DNA of 64,000 bases, taken from positions 11,437,001 to 11,501,000 of the forward strand of contig NC_092563.1 of the NCBI RefSeq assembly GCF_037975245.1, written 5' to 3'. The notes beneath the pieces are model-generated. The model made no database searches, was not told the origin of the DNA, and worked only from the letters and a program-made list of their open reading frames with translations. Source of the stretch: Apostichopus japonicus (taxonomy: Eukaryota; Echinodermata; Holothuroidea; Aspidochirotida; Stichopodidae). The position numbers were made by a program, and so were the translations under genes. Position 1 is the stretch's first letter, and each line of letters starts with the position of its first letter. Shown here in pieces: positions 12,118 through 24,393 of this stretch.

Positions 12118-13885
12118 CGCAATGCAAAAATATTACACTACAGAGCGAAAACAGGTAATTTGCCAACCCCAATGTTTCGCTAAATATAACCCCGTGATAA
12201 TTTTTGTGCCATCAAATCACCACCATCAATATATGCAGAGGACATTATTCTTTCATTTTCATAACGTTTCATGACAATCGAAGTGGGTCTACTATCAGCA
12301 GCAGGCGGATTCCGGCAGCGCCCAGATCGACTCAATGCAAAATACTACACTAAAGAGCGAAAACAGCAAAAATAACAACCCCAATTAATTGCTCAATTTC
12401 ACCCCGTGATAATTTTTGTGCCATCAAATGACTATCATAAATGAATGTAGGGGACACTATTCTTTCATTTTCATGACATTTCTTGACAATCGAAGTGTGT
12501 CTAGTATCAGCAGCAGGCGGATTCCGGCAACGCCCTAATCGGCTCAATGCAAAATACTACACCAAAGAGCGAAAACAGCAAAAATGACAACCCCGATTAA
12601 TTGCTCAATTTCACCCCGTGATAATTTTTGTGCCATCAAATGACTATCATAAATGAATGTAGGGGACACTATTCTTTCGTTTTCATGACTTTTCATGACA
12701 ATCGAAGTGGGTCTACTATCAGCAGCAGGCGGATTCCGGCAGCGCCCTCATCGGCTAGTTGCAAAATACTACACTAAAGAGCGAAAACAGCAAAAATAAC
12801 AACCCCAATTAATTGCTCAATTTCACCCCGTGATAATTTTTGTGCCATCAAATGACTATCATAAATGAATGTAGGGGACATTATTCTTTCATTTTCATGA
12901 CTTTTCATGACAATCGAAGTGGGTCTACTATCAGCAGCAGGCGGATTCCGGCAGCGCCCTCATCGGCTAGTTGCAAAAATAATACACTAAACAGCGAAAA
13001 CAGCCAAAATGACAACCCCAAATAATTGCTCAATTTCACCCCGTGATAATTTTTGTGCCATCAAATGACTATCATAAATGAATGCAGGGGACACTATTCT
13101 TTCATTTTCATGACTTTTCATGACAATTGAAGTGGGTCTACTATCAGCAGCAGGCGGATTCCGGCAGCGCCCTCATCGGCTAGTTGCAAAAATACTACAC
13201 TAAACAGCGAAAACAGCCAAAATGACAACCCCAAATAATTGCTCAATTTCACCCCGTGATAATTTTTGTGCCATCAAATAACCACCTTAAATAAATGCCA
13301 GGGACATTATTCTTTCATGTTCATGACATTTAATGACAATCGAAGTGGGTCTACTATAAGCAGCAGGCGTATTCCGGCAGCGCCCTCATCGACTCAATGC
13401 AAAATACTACACTAAAGAGCGAAAATAGCAAAAATGACAACCCCGATTAATTGCTCAATTTCACCCCGTGATAATTTTTGTGCCATCAAATGACTATCAT
13501 AAATGAATGTAGGGGACACTATTCTTTCATTTTCATGACTTTTCATGACAATCAAAGTGGGTCTAGTATCAGCAGCAGGCGGATTCCGGCAGAGCCCTAA
13601 TCGGCTTAATGCAACAATTCTACACTAAAGAGCGAAAACAGCTATAATGGCAACCCTCATTAATAGCTCAATTTAACCCCGTGATAATTTTTGTGCCATC
13701 AAATGACTATCATAAATGAATGTAAAGGACATTATTCTTTCGTTTTCATGACTTTTCATGACAATCGAAGGAGGTCTACTATCAGCAGCAGGCGGATTCC
13801 GGCAGCGTCCTCATTAGCTAGTTGCAAAAATGCTACACTAAAGAACGAAAACATTAACAATGACAGCCCTTAAATTGCTGTGATG
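12118..13885 (+). repeat. 213-bp tandem array, left arm (about 8.3 copies)
   Basis: Head-to-tail monomers of about 211-217 bp begin near 12118, 12332, 12543, 12757, 12968, 13184, 13394, 13607 and a partial at 13819. Conserved blocks are 'gataatttttgtgccatcaa', 'tttcatgacaatcgaagtgg' and 'agcagcaggcggattccggc'. Copies are mostly well over 85% alike by eye; the outermost (12118) is the most diverged. The same monomer occurs inverted at 17118-18425. Confidence 0.93.
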
Positions 13886-15734
13886 TTGTTTGAAAGATAA
13901 GTTATTCGAAACGGGAATTGCTATCACGAACCGATGTGGAGTTAGCAGCGTTTAACCGAAATTGGTTAATTGGAACCGTTCACTGAAGTTGCCTGAAAAC
14001 TAGAGCTGTGGATGTGAAAATTGCCCCAATCGTCTTTGTCGTTTATTGATCTACGAATTTATATTTAATACTTTTCCTCTAAGTGATGGCGCTATTTCAT
14101 ACAGCAATTTCCTATTTAATGAAATCATTAGAAATTTACGCAGGATATGTATGTATCTGATGAGTGTATTTTAAAGTAAATTAAGGCTCAGAATAATTTG
14201 TTATTAAGTGCACTTTATATTAAAGTAAAGTAACTACTAATTTAACATACTTTCTTTAGAGATGCATTGGCACAAATAATTCATGACACCATTAATACAA
14301 AATGTATGCGGTGAAAGTGTTGTGAAAACTTTCATAACATGCTACTCCGGTCTTCTACATAATCTGCATACACCATCCTACGGGCAGCCGTCGGGGAAAA
14401 GAAGACAACACTGTGAAAATTACTTTTCAAACATGCTTTCGGAGGTGGGGGGATGTTGAGCCCATTCCATTTTAAAGTAGGTGTCTAGAAGTGCATGAGT
14501 GTCGTAGTTGATTGCATTTGTCATTTTTCTTCTGTGAATTTAAAAAGATATTGGAGGGGGGGGGGGTGCACAATACATCCCTAAACCAACGACCAAATAC
14601 CTCAATAAAGGTGAATTTTCAAAACCTTCCAAAAGAAAGAGATTCTGTAGTAAGTTTGTAATAGACAGAAAATGAAATGAAAAAGGCATACTCACATACA
14701 CTCAAGAAAGTTACAGTCGACGAAATAATAAGCTTGCTACAGTTGCATTTATGTACAACTACTTTAATTAGTTCCTGCCTCATACGCATGCACGTATCTG
14801 GCTTTATGTACATTACACAAAATGAAACCCGTTTCAGCTTCTGGGTGCTGTTTTTTTTCTGCATTATTTAAGGTAGCACACCTTGTGAGGATACTCACAT
14901 CCTAAAATCAGACACAAACTATCCAGTATACTTATTAAAACCACATCTCGAGAGCAAGCTGGATGAGGGAGATAAAAAATTATTAAACATATTCATTTCA
15001 CGGCAGTGCATTGCATGATGGGAAATATTCGTTTCAAATAAAATTTGTTAATCAAAGCGTTTGTTTTTCTGTATTGTCTAGACACACACGTAAATGGCCC
15101 GTGTAAACACTTGGGTGTCTGGGTTTTTATTAAGTTTACTTAATCTAACCTGACACGGGGTGTTGTAAAATTCCGATGTCAAATAATGAATAACATTTAA
15201 GAAACAGCAAACATTTTGGTTGTATTTTTGTGATATTATACCATGTAATAACCGTGCAGAAAGATGAATGAGGATGGAGGGCCCAAAGCAGTCCAAAAAT
15301 GGAAAAAAAAATGCATAATGTAAACCACCTCCATAAATTCTACGATCTTCTTTTTTGCGTCGTTATTATTCTTCGCAAAGAAATGTAGTCTTTGAAGATA
15401 GTTAAGATAGATACTTTGTGAAAAGAGAAAAAGGAAATTACCATAAACATTATACTAGCATGAAGAAAACCTTCTTAAACATATTTTCCTACCCACCCTG
15501 CAGTTTAGACCAGTAAACCGGTCTTAACTGAAGCCCTGCCTGTAAGACATCTGATATTTGATGACCTCATTGTAGCTTTTAATACGGTACCTCTTAGTGT
15601 AATTATCGATCTTAAGAATAAAGTTAATTTTAGAGTAGAAATACACAGGAATTCGGCGTGTCTACATGTGCGATGCTTGTTGCAAACTTGACATCAGAGT
15701 AAACGAGGTACTATATAGGCCAAATAAGGTTAAA

Positions 15735-15830
15735 CAATTTTGCCATTAAATTACTGTCATAATCGAATGTAAGGGATATTATTGTTTTGTTTTATATACA
15801 TTTGGGATAATCAAATCGGTTGTTTTTCTT
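15735..15830 (+). repeat. Diverged relic of the 213-bp monomer
   Basis: 'tgccattaaattactgtcat' followed by 'atgtaagggatattattgtttt' and 'gataatcaaatcgg' aligns with monomer bases covering the 'gccatcaaatgactatcat' to 'gacaatcgaagtgg' section. It is much more decayed than the arrays. Confidence 0.6.
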
Positions 15831-16435
15831 TCGGTTACAAACGCTGGCCACACATACAATACACTACAAGGGGTAGCTCCCTACATAGCGCAGATGCTTA
15901 GTTTATATTTTGACTTCTTATGTATGTTTATTGATCATGGAAGCTCCTAACTACGGGAAAGTATTGTTGACGTTATTAGGCCGTGGGCCCGAAGTAGGAA
16001 AAGTGATCTAAAAATTAACTTTCGTTGCACCGTCCCGGGGTCTACATGAAACCCATTAAAATTGATTAGCAATATGTATTATTTTCCAAAATCAGTTGTT
16101 CTTAAGCGTCAATGTTGCACATTAATGTTTTTTAGGCCAAAATGGCGGCAATTTCCCCATACATATCCTGCACAAAATAGAATATATAGGCCACAAATAC
16201 CATAAAATTGATCAGAAGGAGAATCTACCTTCATGTTGAGGTTCCGCCGGCTGATTTGAACATATGTGGAATGATAATTTGTTTAGTGGGGGGGGGGGGG
16301 TCTACTTAAAGGTCATAAAGCACCAAGAACAGAATAGAGGGCGCTGTCCATTTCAGTATATCAGAGCATTGCATTCTGCTATGCGAAAAATTATAATTAA
16401 AATTACTACATATATAAATAATAATAAATTATATA

Positions 16436-16464
16436 GTAATATAAATTACTATATATATATATAT

Positions 16465-16512
<48 letters not shown>

Positions 16513-16563
16513 AGATATGTAGATATAGCAGCACTAACTATTCGTTAATTTAAAGTAAAATAA

Positions 16564-16642
<79 letters not shown>
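16436..16642. repeat. (TA)n / (GT)n microsatellite
   Basis: Uninterrupted TA runs at about 16445-16497 and 16566-16642, with (TG)7 between them at 16498-16512. Confidence 0.97.
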
Positions 16643-16646
<4 letters not shown>

Positions 16647-17117
16647 CAACGACATTTCAGATGAATTATAATTAGTACAACTTTTGCGATTGAGCGCTCC
16701 TAATCTAGGAAAAGCATGTATCTCCTATGAAACCAGTAAACTTTAAACATTCCTTACTAAGACAAATTAAAGGCAAAATCTAGCTACCAAGTGATATCAG
16801 GTTTAGTAAATGCATTTCTCTGCTCATTCCGTATGGGATTTTTCACGTAATGATATAGACATGATAAAGTTAGAAGATGGAAGCCACCATTTGCTCTGAT
16901 CACTTACGGAAATGTCGGAGGTTATATTTTCTTCCTGTTGCTTGATAAGTCATCCCATCATACCTCTACATCCTCGTCATCTGGTGTTTGGTATCGCACT
17001 TTCGTTAACATTGGATTTATTCATTAACGGCATGTGTCTAAAATTTCGAGTAGAAACGGCTTTGCTCCTGTAGGGGGAAGTGCTTCCCTATTACTGAGCA
17101 CATCTATTTTAATTATT

Positions 17118-18425
17118 AAGTGTAGCACTATCTTTGCATTGGGCCGATGAGGGCGCTGCAGGAATACGCCTGCTGCTGATACTAGACACTCTTCGATTGT
17201 CATGAAAAGTCATGAAAACGAAAATATAATGTCCTTTAAATGCATTGAGAATGGTCATTTGATGGCACAAAAATGATCACAGGGTTAAATTGAGCAATTA
17301 ATGGGGGTTGTCATTTTTGCTGTTTTCGCTGTTTAGTGTAATATTTTTGCAACTAGCCGATGAGGGGGCTGCCGGAATCCGCCTGCTGCTGATACTAGAC
17401 CCCCTTCGATTGTCATGAAAAGTCACGAAAACGAAAGAATAATGTCCTTTACATTCATTTATGATGGTCATTTGATGGCACAAAAATTATCACGGGGTTA
17501 AATTGAGCAATTACTGGGGGCTGTCATTTTTGCTGTTTTCGCTGTTTAGTGTAGTAATTTTGCAACTAGCCGATGAGGGGGCTGCCGGAATCCGCCTGCT
17601 GCTGATACTAGACCCCCTTCGATTGTCATGAAAAGTCATGGAAACGAAAGAATAATGTCCTTTACATTCATTTATGATGGTCATTTGATGGCACAAAAAT
17701 TATCACGGGGTTAAATTGAGCAATTACTGGGGGCTGTCATTTTTGCTGTTTTCGCTGTTTAGTGTATCATTTTTGCAACAAGCCGATGAGGGCGCTGCCA
17801 GAATCCGCCTGCTGCTGATAGTTGACCCCCTTCGATTGTCATGAAAAGTCATGAAAACGAAAGAATAATGTCCTTTACATTCATTTATGATGGTCATTTG
17901 ATGGCACAAAAATTATCACGGGGTTAAATTGAGCAAATAATGGGGGCTGTCATTTTTTCTGTTTTCGTTCTTTAGTGTATTATTTTTGCAACTAGCCGAT
18001 GAGGGCGCTGCCGGAATCCTCCTGATGCTGATAGTAGACCCACTTCGATATTCATGAAGGGTCATGAACACGAAAGAATAATGGCCCTTACATTCATTTA
18101 AGATTGTCATTTGATGGCACAAAACTTATGAAATTGAGCAGTTTAACGTGGTTGTCATTTTTGCTATTGTTAAATATAGTCCTACTTTTGCATTGAGCGG
18201 ATCAGGGGCTTACGGAAATTCTGCCTGCCGCTGGTAGTAGACCCACTTCGATTGTCATGAAATGTCAACAAAACTATAAAGAAAAATGTGCCTTACATAC
18301 ATAAATGATGGTTATTTAATTAGACAAAAATTGTGACATAGTATATTTACTTAGGCATTATTGGAAGTCCACAGTTTTTGCTGTTCTGCTTGATTCGGGT
18401 AGTATTAAGGTTTGTATTGAATCAT
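17118..18425 (-). repeat. 213-bp tandem array, right arm, inverted (about 6 copies)
   Basis: The same monomer as 12118-13885 on the opposite strand. 'gccgatgagggcgctgccgg' or its variants recur near 17142, 17356, 17569, 17782, 17995 and 18200, spaced 213 bp. The three middle copies are nearly identical; the outer copy (18200-18425) is strongly diverged, mirroring the decayed outer copy of the left arm. Each monomer carries a 61-68-codon open frame on the minus strand (MCHQMTIINECKGHYSF...) that survives because 213 is a multiple of three. Confidence 0.93.
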
Positions 18426-19127
18426 TCGTGAAAAAGTCCCCTCCCACCCCTTCTCCACCGTGTCAATCCTGTGTACGCCAGTATTGAGAATTGTAATTTG
18501 AATTGTTTGGACAATCAACGCACTTGCATAAATAGAAACACTGGCGGATCCAGGGCCATTGTTTGGGAGGGGCCGAAGTGGCATTAGAGTGATATGGGGG
18601 AGGGGTCTAAGGGGAGGGGGTGACCCCCTCCCCTTTGGAAAATTTTCTATTTCTGAATGCCCTCAGATGCAATTTGGTGCGACAAAAGTGTACAATGGTG
18701 ATGTTAATTTACTTCTAAAAAAATGTTTCCCAGGTGTAATTTTCTAAAATATTTATAAAACAAAGTTGAGATCATCTTTCTCAAGAAATTTGTGTTAAAC
18801 TTGTGTTAAACTGTAAATCCTCATGCTCATACATTTACATAGCTCCCAACTCTTGAGAAGGCAAATGCTGGTCCATGCCACGAATCGCCGTCCTGGGGGG
18901 GGGGGGATAAGGGGAGGGGTGTCCCCTCCCCTTTTGAATTTTTTTTTGGAATCCTGGTGATGCCTACATGTAAAATGGTGGCACTTAGAAAGGCTTTTGT
19001 CACCCAAAATTTTCTGAGAAATATGCATTTTTTGTGTGTAACATCAATAAATTGAATAGTATACAAATAATGATTGGTTATAAGTGCAATAGTGCAAATA
19101 TTTCATGAGTTGAAAGATGGAATGTTC

Positions 19128-19162
19128 CATTCAACGAGGCGCAGCCGAGTTGAATGGAACAA
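19128..19162. repeat. Perfect hairpin GTTCCATTCAAC ... GTTGAATGGAAC
   Basis: Two 12-nt perfect inverted arms are separated by 11-13 nt (gaggcgcagccga), next to the left end of the internal inverted-repeat unit at 19184. Confidence 0.9.
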
Positions 19163-19819
19163 ATTACCATTCATTATTTGTTTTATACAACACCTTCAAA
19201 TTTGGATATAATTGGATGTAAAATGCACTCATGCAACAGATTGTTTTGAACAGACAGGTTTCTCTGCTCTCTTACCATTGAAAAAAGTGCTACCAAAAAA
19301 GTATATCGCATGGTTCTATCATCATAGCGTGCAATAGAGCGGATTTTGCATGCAATCGACGAGCAATTGACCAATCAAATCGTCCCCGTTCTGGCGTAGT
19401 GACGAATGTTCAAAATGTGAGTTTTGAGAAAACGCGCTCTAAAGATTTTCATATTTTGACTTTAGTATAGCGTAACTAAAAGAGGATCTTTTTTTACCGA
19501 AAGTTGTCAATATTTTAAATATAACAAATAGAACTTTGAGTTCTCATGTTTGTTGCTGAAATTTCTTACATAGTAGTAATTTTAGTGTAAACATTTTCGT
19601 CGTTATGTCATGTCATTTTCAGTTAATTTTAGACATTCGCCACACATTGATCACTGTGCTAGAACTAAATTTTGAGGTTTCGTCCTGTCACAGACTTGTA
19701 TTCGTCACTTTTGTGTGTAGTAGCCATAGGGTACACCGTGAATGTTCACTGTCACATGGGGAGAGGAAGGGGGGGGGGGGGTTAGGTGGAATAACCTTAC
19801 GATAGAAGAAAATAATCGA

Positions 19820-20280
19820 AGGGGTGGTACATTGGTCTTATTAATTTTAAAAAGAATGTCCACGGTTTACTTTAATGTATAAAATAGACAAGGAATGGGT
19901 TATACGCAGGTATCAACATACGTGTTTTAGTATGTTTTTCTTGAGTGACATGGATGGAGTCGGATATGACGAGGGGAGGTGGTATATAGGGCAAGGAGAG
20001 CCGGCTGTTGAAATGGTGGTATATTGGTCTTATTAATTTAAAAAGAACGCCCACGTTTTGTTGCAATGTATAAAATAGACAAGGAATTTGTATGGGTTAT
20101 GGGCGGATGTAAGTGTTTTAGTATGTGTTTCTTGGGTGAAATGTAGGGTGTCGGATAGAGAGATGTTGAGGTAGGGAGGGCAAGGAGAGCCGGCTGCTGA
20201 AAGGGTTATATATTGGTCCTATTTATTTTAAAGAACCCCCACCATTTTCTATAATGTATAAAATAGACAAGGTATATGAT
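19820..20280. repeat. About 190-bp tandem repeat, 2.5 copies
   Basis: 'attggtcttattaatttaaa' plus 'atgtataaaatagacaagg' recurs near 19830, 20020 and 20212, each followed by 'gtgttttagtatgt.tttcttg' (dot: one variable base) and 'ggcaaggagagccggctg' in the complete copies. Confidence 0.85.
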
Positions 20281-20507
20281 GAAATGTGAACACATGCAGT
20301 TGCAAAAATAATAGTTCCAGTGGCGTAATCTGTTAAGTCGGAACTCTTATAAAGCACACAGACTACGGAAAATTGTGTGCAATTCTTCATTTTCAAGTTA
20401 GTGTATTACGTGAAATGTCTCTGACGATAGTTGCTATAAGTATCCTTCAAACGCTTTGGGAAGCTATTCCACTATACTATCCCCTTAAACGGAATGTGAA
20501 ATTTTAT

Positions 20508-20800
20508 TACGCTCACAGGCACATTCATAATAACCAACCCAACAACTGTGCAATTGTTCAAGTGTTTCCAAGTTGTACTATAGTATGTTGTTCCTTCTTT
20601 TTATTTCCTTCCAGTATACATATAAAAAATTTCTTACGCTCACAGGCACATTCATAATATCCAACCCAACCTCGTGTGAATCCTCAGATTTAAAGAAGGA
20701 AATAACTGTGCCATTGTTCAAGTGTTTCCAAGATGTACTGTAGTATGTTGTTCCTTCTTTTTATTTCCTTCCAGTATACATATAAAAATTATAGAGAGGA
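20508..20800. repeat. About 140-bp tandem duplication
   Basis: 'cgctcacaggcacattcata' through 'tgttcaagtgtttccaag' to 'ttccttccagtatacatata' occurs twice (about 20510-20635 and 20637-20790). The second copy has about 30 extra bases. Confidence 0.88.
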
Positions 20801-21691
20801 GTCATATAACACCTCAACAAGAAGAATAACTCATATAAAAGTTTTTTTTTAAGATGATAGGATACCAAACAGTCCAAGAATAACTCATATAAAAAGGGAG
20901 AAAATGTCAAGATGATAGGATATCATATAAAATACATCTACTAATACAAAAGTTATTACATAAAACGATATAACAAACAAACTATAACAAACATTCTAAG
21001 TGCTCGAATGGAATGTATAAAGCAGCACGGTAAATAAATGAGTTGCTGTAAACTTACGTTCGGTATTTTGTGTGGATTTCTTAGATTTCTGCTCGATTTG
21101 TGCAGGAGAGTTTTCAGTACAGTATACAAAGGGTTATTCTGATCACTGTAAATCTTATTAGCCATTCTTGTAAACTCAGGTCTTGCAGCAGCATTTACTT
21201 TTTCTAAAAGTATATTGTATTCTAAATTAATATAGATGATGTGTATTTAAGAAACTTCAGTCTTCTTTTCTTTGCTTTTTTTTGCAATATAAAATGGTAC
21301 CAGGCAGGCACTGTATAGATCACATGTGCCAGGGTAGAATAATAGTATTGAAAACATTTTCCTTAGCATTTTGGTTAAAGAAAGACACAACGTAAGCCAC
21401 ACTAGATACTATATAATATACTTTTTTAATACCTTAATGCTTTGCAAGAAAAGGTCAAACTGTCGTCACTGTATACTCCCAGTACTCAGTTTTGGAGGTT
21501 CTAGCCACATCAGATCCCTCAATAATAATAATAATACGTTGCGACCTTGATAGAATGAGACCTTCATGTTTTATGGTTTATTTTCAAAAACAAATTTCCC
21601 TTATTTTTCTTTGGGGGGGGGGGGGGGAGTTACGCAATAAAGTCTTGCGGTCACATGTTGGAACTATGTCATTTACAGAACACTGAAAATT

Positions 21692-22020
21692 TCATTGGTC
21701 AGTTTCAACAGAGCTCTTATGAATTGTACATGATACAGCAGTATCATCGGCATATTTTGTTATAGAAATGTGTGAGTTTGACCTAATTTCATCAGTATAT
21801 ATAGTAAATAATATAGCATATAATGGACCCCCCCTCCCACCCCAAGGCACACCAACCTTTATTTCCAATATTTCCGATAACCCTTTATCCAACCTTACTT
21901 GTCTGGGCCATCCTTGAAGAAATTGTGTAAGCCAATGAATAAGCCATGTTTCTTTGATAAATCGTAAAAGATCCTTCATTAATTGAAGCATTTGGCAAGA
22001 CAGTATTAAAGGTTGCTATA
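21692..22020 (-). pseudogene. Dead non-LTR retrotransposon reverse-transcriptase fragment
   Basis: The minus-strand frame contains a catalytic YADD box (ITKYADDTAVSC) about 35 residues after a GVP..G....PLYAILFTIYTDEI block, the spacing of reverse-transcriptase motifs B and C. The upstream piece in another frame (TFNTVLPN) belongs to the preceding motif, so there is a frameshift near 21975. Only about 110 residues remain, with no endonuclease or 3' tail. A fossil inside the hAT-like element. Confidence 0.75.
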
Positions 22021-22124
22021 CAGATTTTCTAGTAATTCGGTCTAAACGCCCCCCCCCCCCCCCCCTCCTCGTCCTTTGTAGCAAAGTAACTACTTAAGTA
22101 TAAACTATGCTAGTACCTTCCCGT

Positions 22125-22523
22125 ATCTCAACAAAACGTCAATTTTCAGATTTTTTTCATTTTGGCGACTTGTTATATTTCGGCTAAACGTTAACATTCA
22201 GATTTTATTCATTTTGACGACTTGTTGTATCTCAGCAAAACGTCAATTTTCAATATTTTGTCATTTTGACGACATGCTGTATCTCGGCAAAACGTCAATT
22301 TTCAGATTTTTGTCAGTTTGACGACTTGTTGTATCTCGGCAAAACGTTGAGATTCAAATTTTTGTCATTTTGACGACTTGTTGTATTTCGGCAAAACGTC
22401 AATTTTCAAAATTTTGTCATTTTGACGACTTGTTGCATCTCGGCAAATTTAATAATTTTATCGTTTTGACGAGTTGTATTTCGGCAAAACGTCTTTTTCC
22501 GAATTTTGTCATTTTGACGAGTT
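22125..22523. repeat. 52-bp tandem repeat, about 8 diverged copies
   Basis: The unit is like 'ggcaaaacgtcaattttcag' + 'atttttgtcattttgacgac' + 'ttgttgtatctc'. Copies are 50-52 bp and differ by scattered substitutions; the last two are shortened. Confidence 0.9.
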
Positions 22524-23716
22524 TGTTTCTCTTTCATCACCATGTCCCTTCTACGCTTCCGTAGTATGTGAATACTGTATTAATCAATTAAATGACGAGG
22601 TGAACTAATAAAGATATTACCTTCCCATAATCCTGGGTGTTTTCAAATGGCAGTTAGTTGGTTCTCAAGTCAGTATGGCATGGTTGTTATGTTCGGCTTG
22701 TTCCAAAGGGTAATATTCGTCGATATGCAAAAATGCATGGACCTTAGACAAATAGTGTTACTGAGTGGTTGTAATGATGACTAAAGTATTCGTCAGTATG
22801 TAAAAACGAGAGTGGGTCTTAGGTGGACATTCGTCAAAAATGAGTCAGAAAAAACGAAAAAAATAGACAGTTTTAAAAATTCTAACCCGGCTCAACCGAT
22901 TCTTCACCCTCGAAGTAGGTAAGAACAATATTTAACTCAATTTCGCCAAAAGTGCACGTTCGCCACTACGCGAAAACGGGGACGAAATGGCCGGAATATA
23001 ATTAGGTGTTGTATAATAGGTGATAATTCATTCTTTCCCGTGGCATGAAAATGTTCGCTGCTCGCCCCAATGAAAAGAAATATAGGCTAATTTGAGGTTC
23101 AAATGATGCTGTAAAGGAGGTTTTATACTCTATTATGCTAAATGCTAAAGAAATGATGGTTGCTAAGTCAAGATTTGATGCAATTTTTTTTATGTATACT
23201 TGACAATTACAATGCGGTTTTTTCGGACGCTTGTGAGGGTCAGCGGGTTTGGGTGTTAGAATGCGGGTCTAATTCCCGCGAATTGCGGGTCAGTTGGGAA
23301 CTCTGCATTTAATTTTAAACCAGAAAACGAAAAGGTTTAGACTAGTCTACCACTGCTATTCCTCTCGATTTTTTTAATTTCCAAGCATATGATTTAGCGG
23401 ATGTTCGGAAACACTTTTTGGCTCACCTTTTGAGGGGGCCATGGCCCCCCTTGGCCCCCCTTGGATCCGCCAGTGAATAGAAACACGTTAACGTGGACTC
23501 TTCCAGGTGTTACTGTATACTATCCTATATTACCCACTTTGCATTCTTCATTCACACGGTTTGTCACGTTACTGCCAGGTGACCGCATTATACCTACTTT
23601 AGAGTATAATTTGCTGTTTGCTAGCTCTGTCGGCCAGGTTCAGTCCGGTGTACAGTCCGTCTTAGCTTCAGTACGTGTTTTACTTTTACTTCCGTTGTAC
23701 CATCTCGATCTCGTGA

Positions 23717-24393
23717 CTTGTTGTTTATCAACGAGGTAAATGAATCTGGAGGATTCATGTCAATTGGGTGCGCGCGTACCATGTATGGAGGGTCATGTGA
23801 TGTGTTCCAGGGTGGTACTATACTGATATTTCTCTGTAGCAGTTCGAGAACAGTGTTAGTGACTTCGTGAAAGATTGGTCGGTTCGGACATGGGAAATAA
23901 CGGCATAAGAAGGTACTGGTACTTCAGGCCTACGAAATAGTGCTAATATGCTAACGTTCAACCTTATTCTCTTGAATGAAGGCAGGCTTTCTACATAATC
24001 TTACTTATTAATACAGCTCTAGGGCACGCTTTGTCTCATATGGCCTAACGTTTTAATACACGCTATAAGTTAATGTAGAAATGGGAAATGTTTAGTTCAG
24101 TGCAACCACGGAATTCTCCATGGAACAGAGCCTAATGCTGCTCGACGGGAATATAGCTATCACGTTAGGCTACAGGCACGGTTATTGCTAGGTAACGGGT
24201 GTCGTCTGCTGCTCTAAGCACGCAAACACATTTACGTACTAGTTGGGTGAAATAATCATGCGTAATAGGGAGAGTAGTATATTAGTACCACCCTGGAACA
24301 CATCACATGACCCTCCATACATGGTACGCGCGTACGCCCGTATTTACTGTGTGATAGTTTCTCCAGATTCATTTACCTCGTTGTTGTTTATCA
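23717..24393. repeat. Long inverted repeat (arms 23717-23820 and 24283-24393)
   Basis: About 50 bp are perfectly inverted (cgcgcgtaccatgtatggag through ccagggtggtacta). The outer block 'caacgaggtaaatgaatctgga' is also inverted, with a non-matching 18-28-bp patch between the blocks. The loop of about 460 bp has no ORF. It could be a MITE-like foldback or a local inverted duplication. Confidence 0.85.

Larger units (their letters stand above)
13886..17117. other. 3.2-kb spacer between the inverted 213-bp arrays
   Basis: No transposase-like or other convincing ORF. It holds a diverged single copy of the monomer at about 15735-15830 (plus orientation), a G9 run at 14558, a G10 run at 16288 and two long TA microsatellites (16436-16642). 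Otherwise unrecognised AT-rich DNA. Confidence 0.6.
19184..23015. mobile_element. Nested element with imperfect inverted ends inside the hAT-like unit
   Basis: TATACAACACCT at 19184-19195 and AGGTGTTGTATA at 23004-23015 are perfect inverted copies. Further in, 'cgtccccgttctggcgtagtg' (about 19380-19402) faces 'cactacgcgaaaacggggacg' (about 22963-22983), so the inverted ends extend with gaps. No target-site duplication could be fixed. The superfamily is unknown. Confidence 0.55.
18539..23475. mobile_element. 4.9-kb hAT-like DNA transposon (composite, no intact transposase)
   Basis: The left end CACTGGCGGATCCAGGG and the right end CCTTGGATCCGCCAGTG are inverted repeats. They are flanked by a perfect 8-bp target-site duplication AATAGAAA (18531-18538 and 23476-23483). 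Eight-bp duplications and CAxTGGCG-type ends are typical of hAT-superfamily elements. Subterminal G/C runs (18610-18640 and 23440-23462) fit hAT-like MITEs seen elsewhere in this window. The interior is a patchwork of other repeats and a dead reverse transcriptase fragment, and I see no hAT transposase. It is probably a non-autonomous copy expanded by later insertions. Confidence 0.85.

Noticed and set aside
12118-13885. CRISPR-like regularly spaced repeat
   Set aside because: The whole 213-bp unit repeats, with no unique spacers, and the DNA is eukaryotic.
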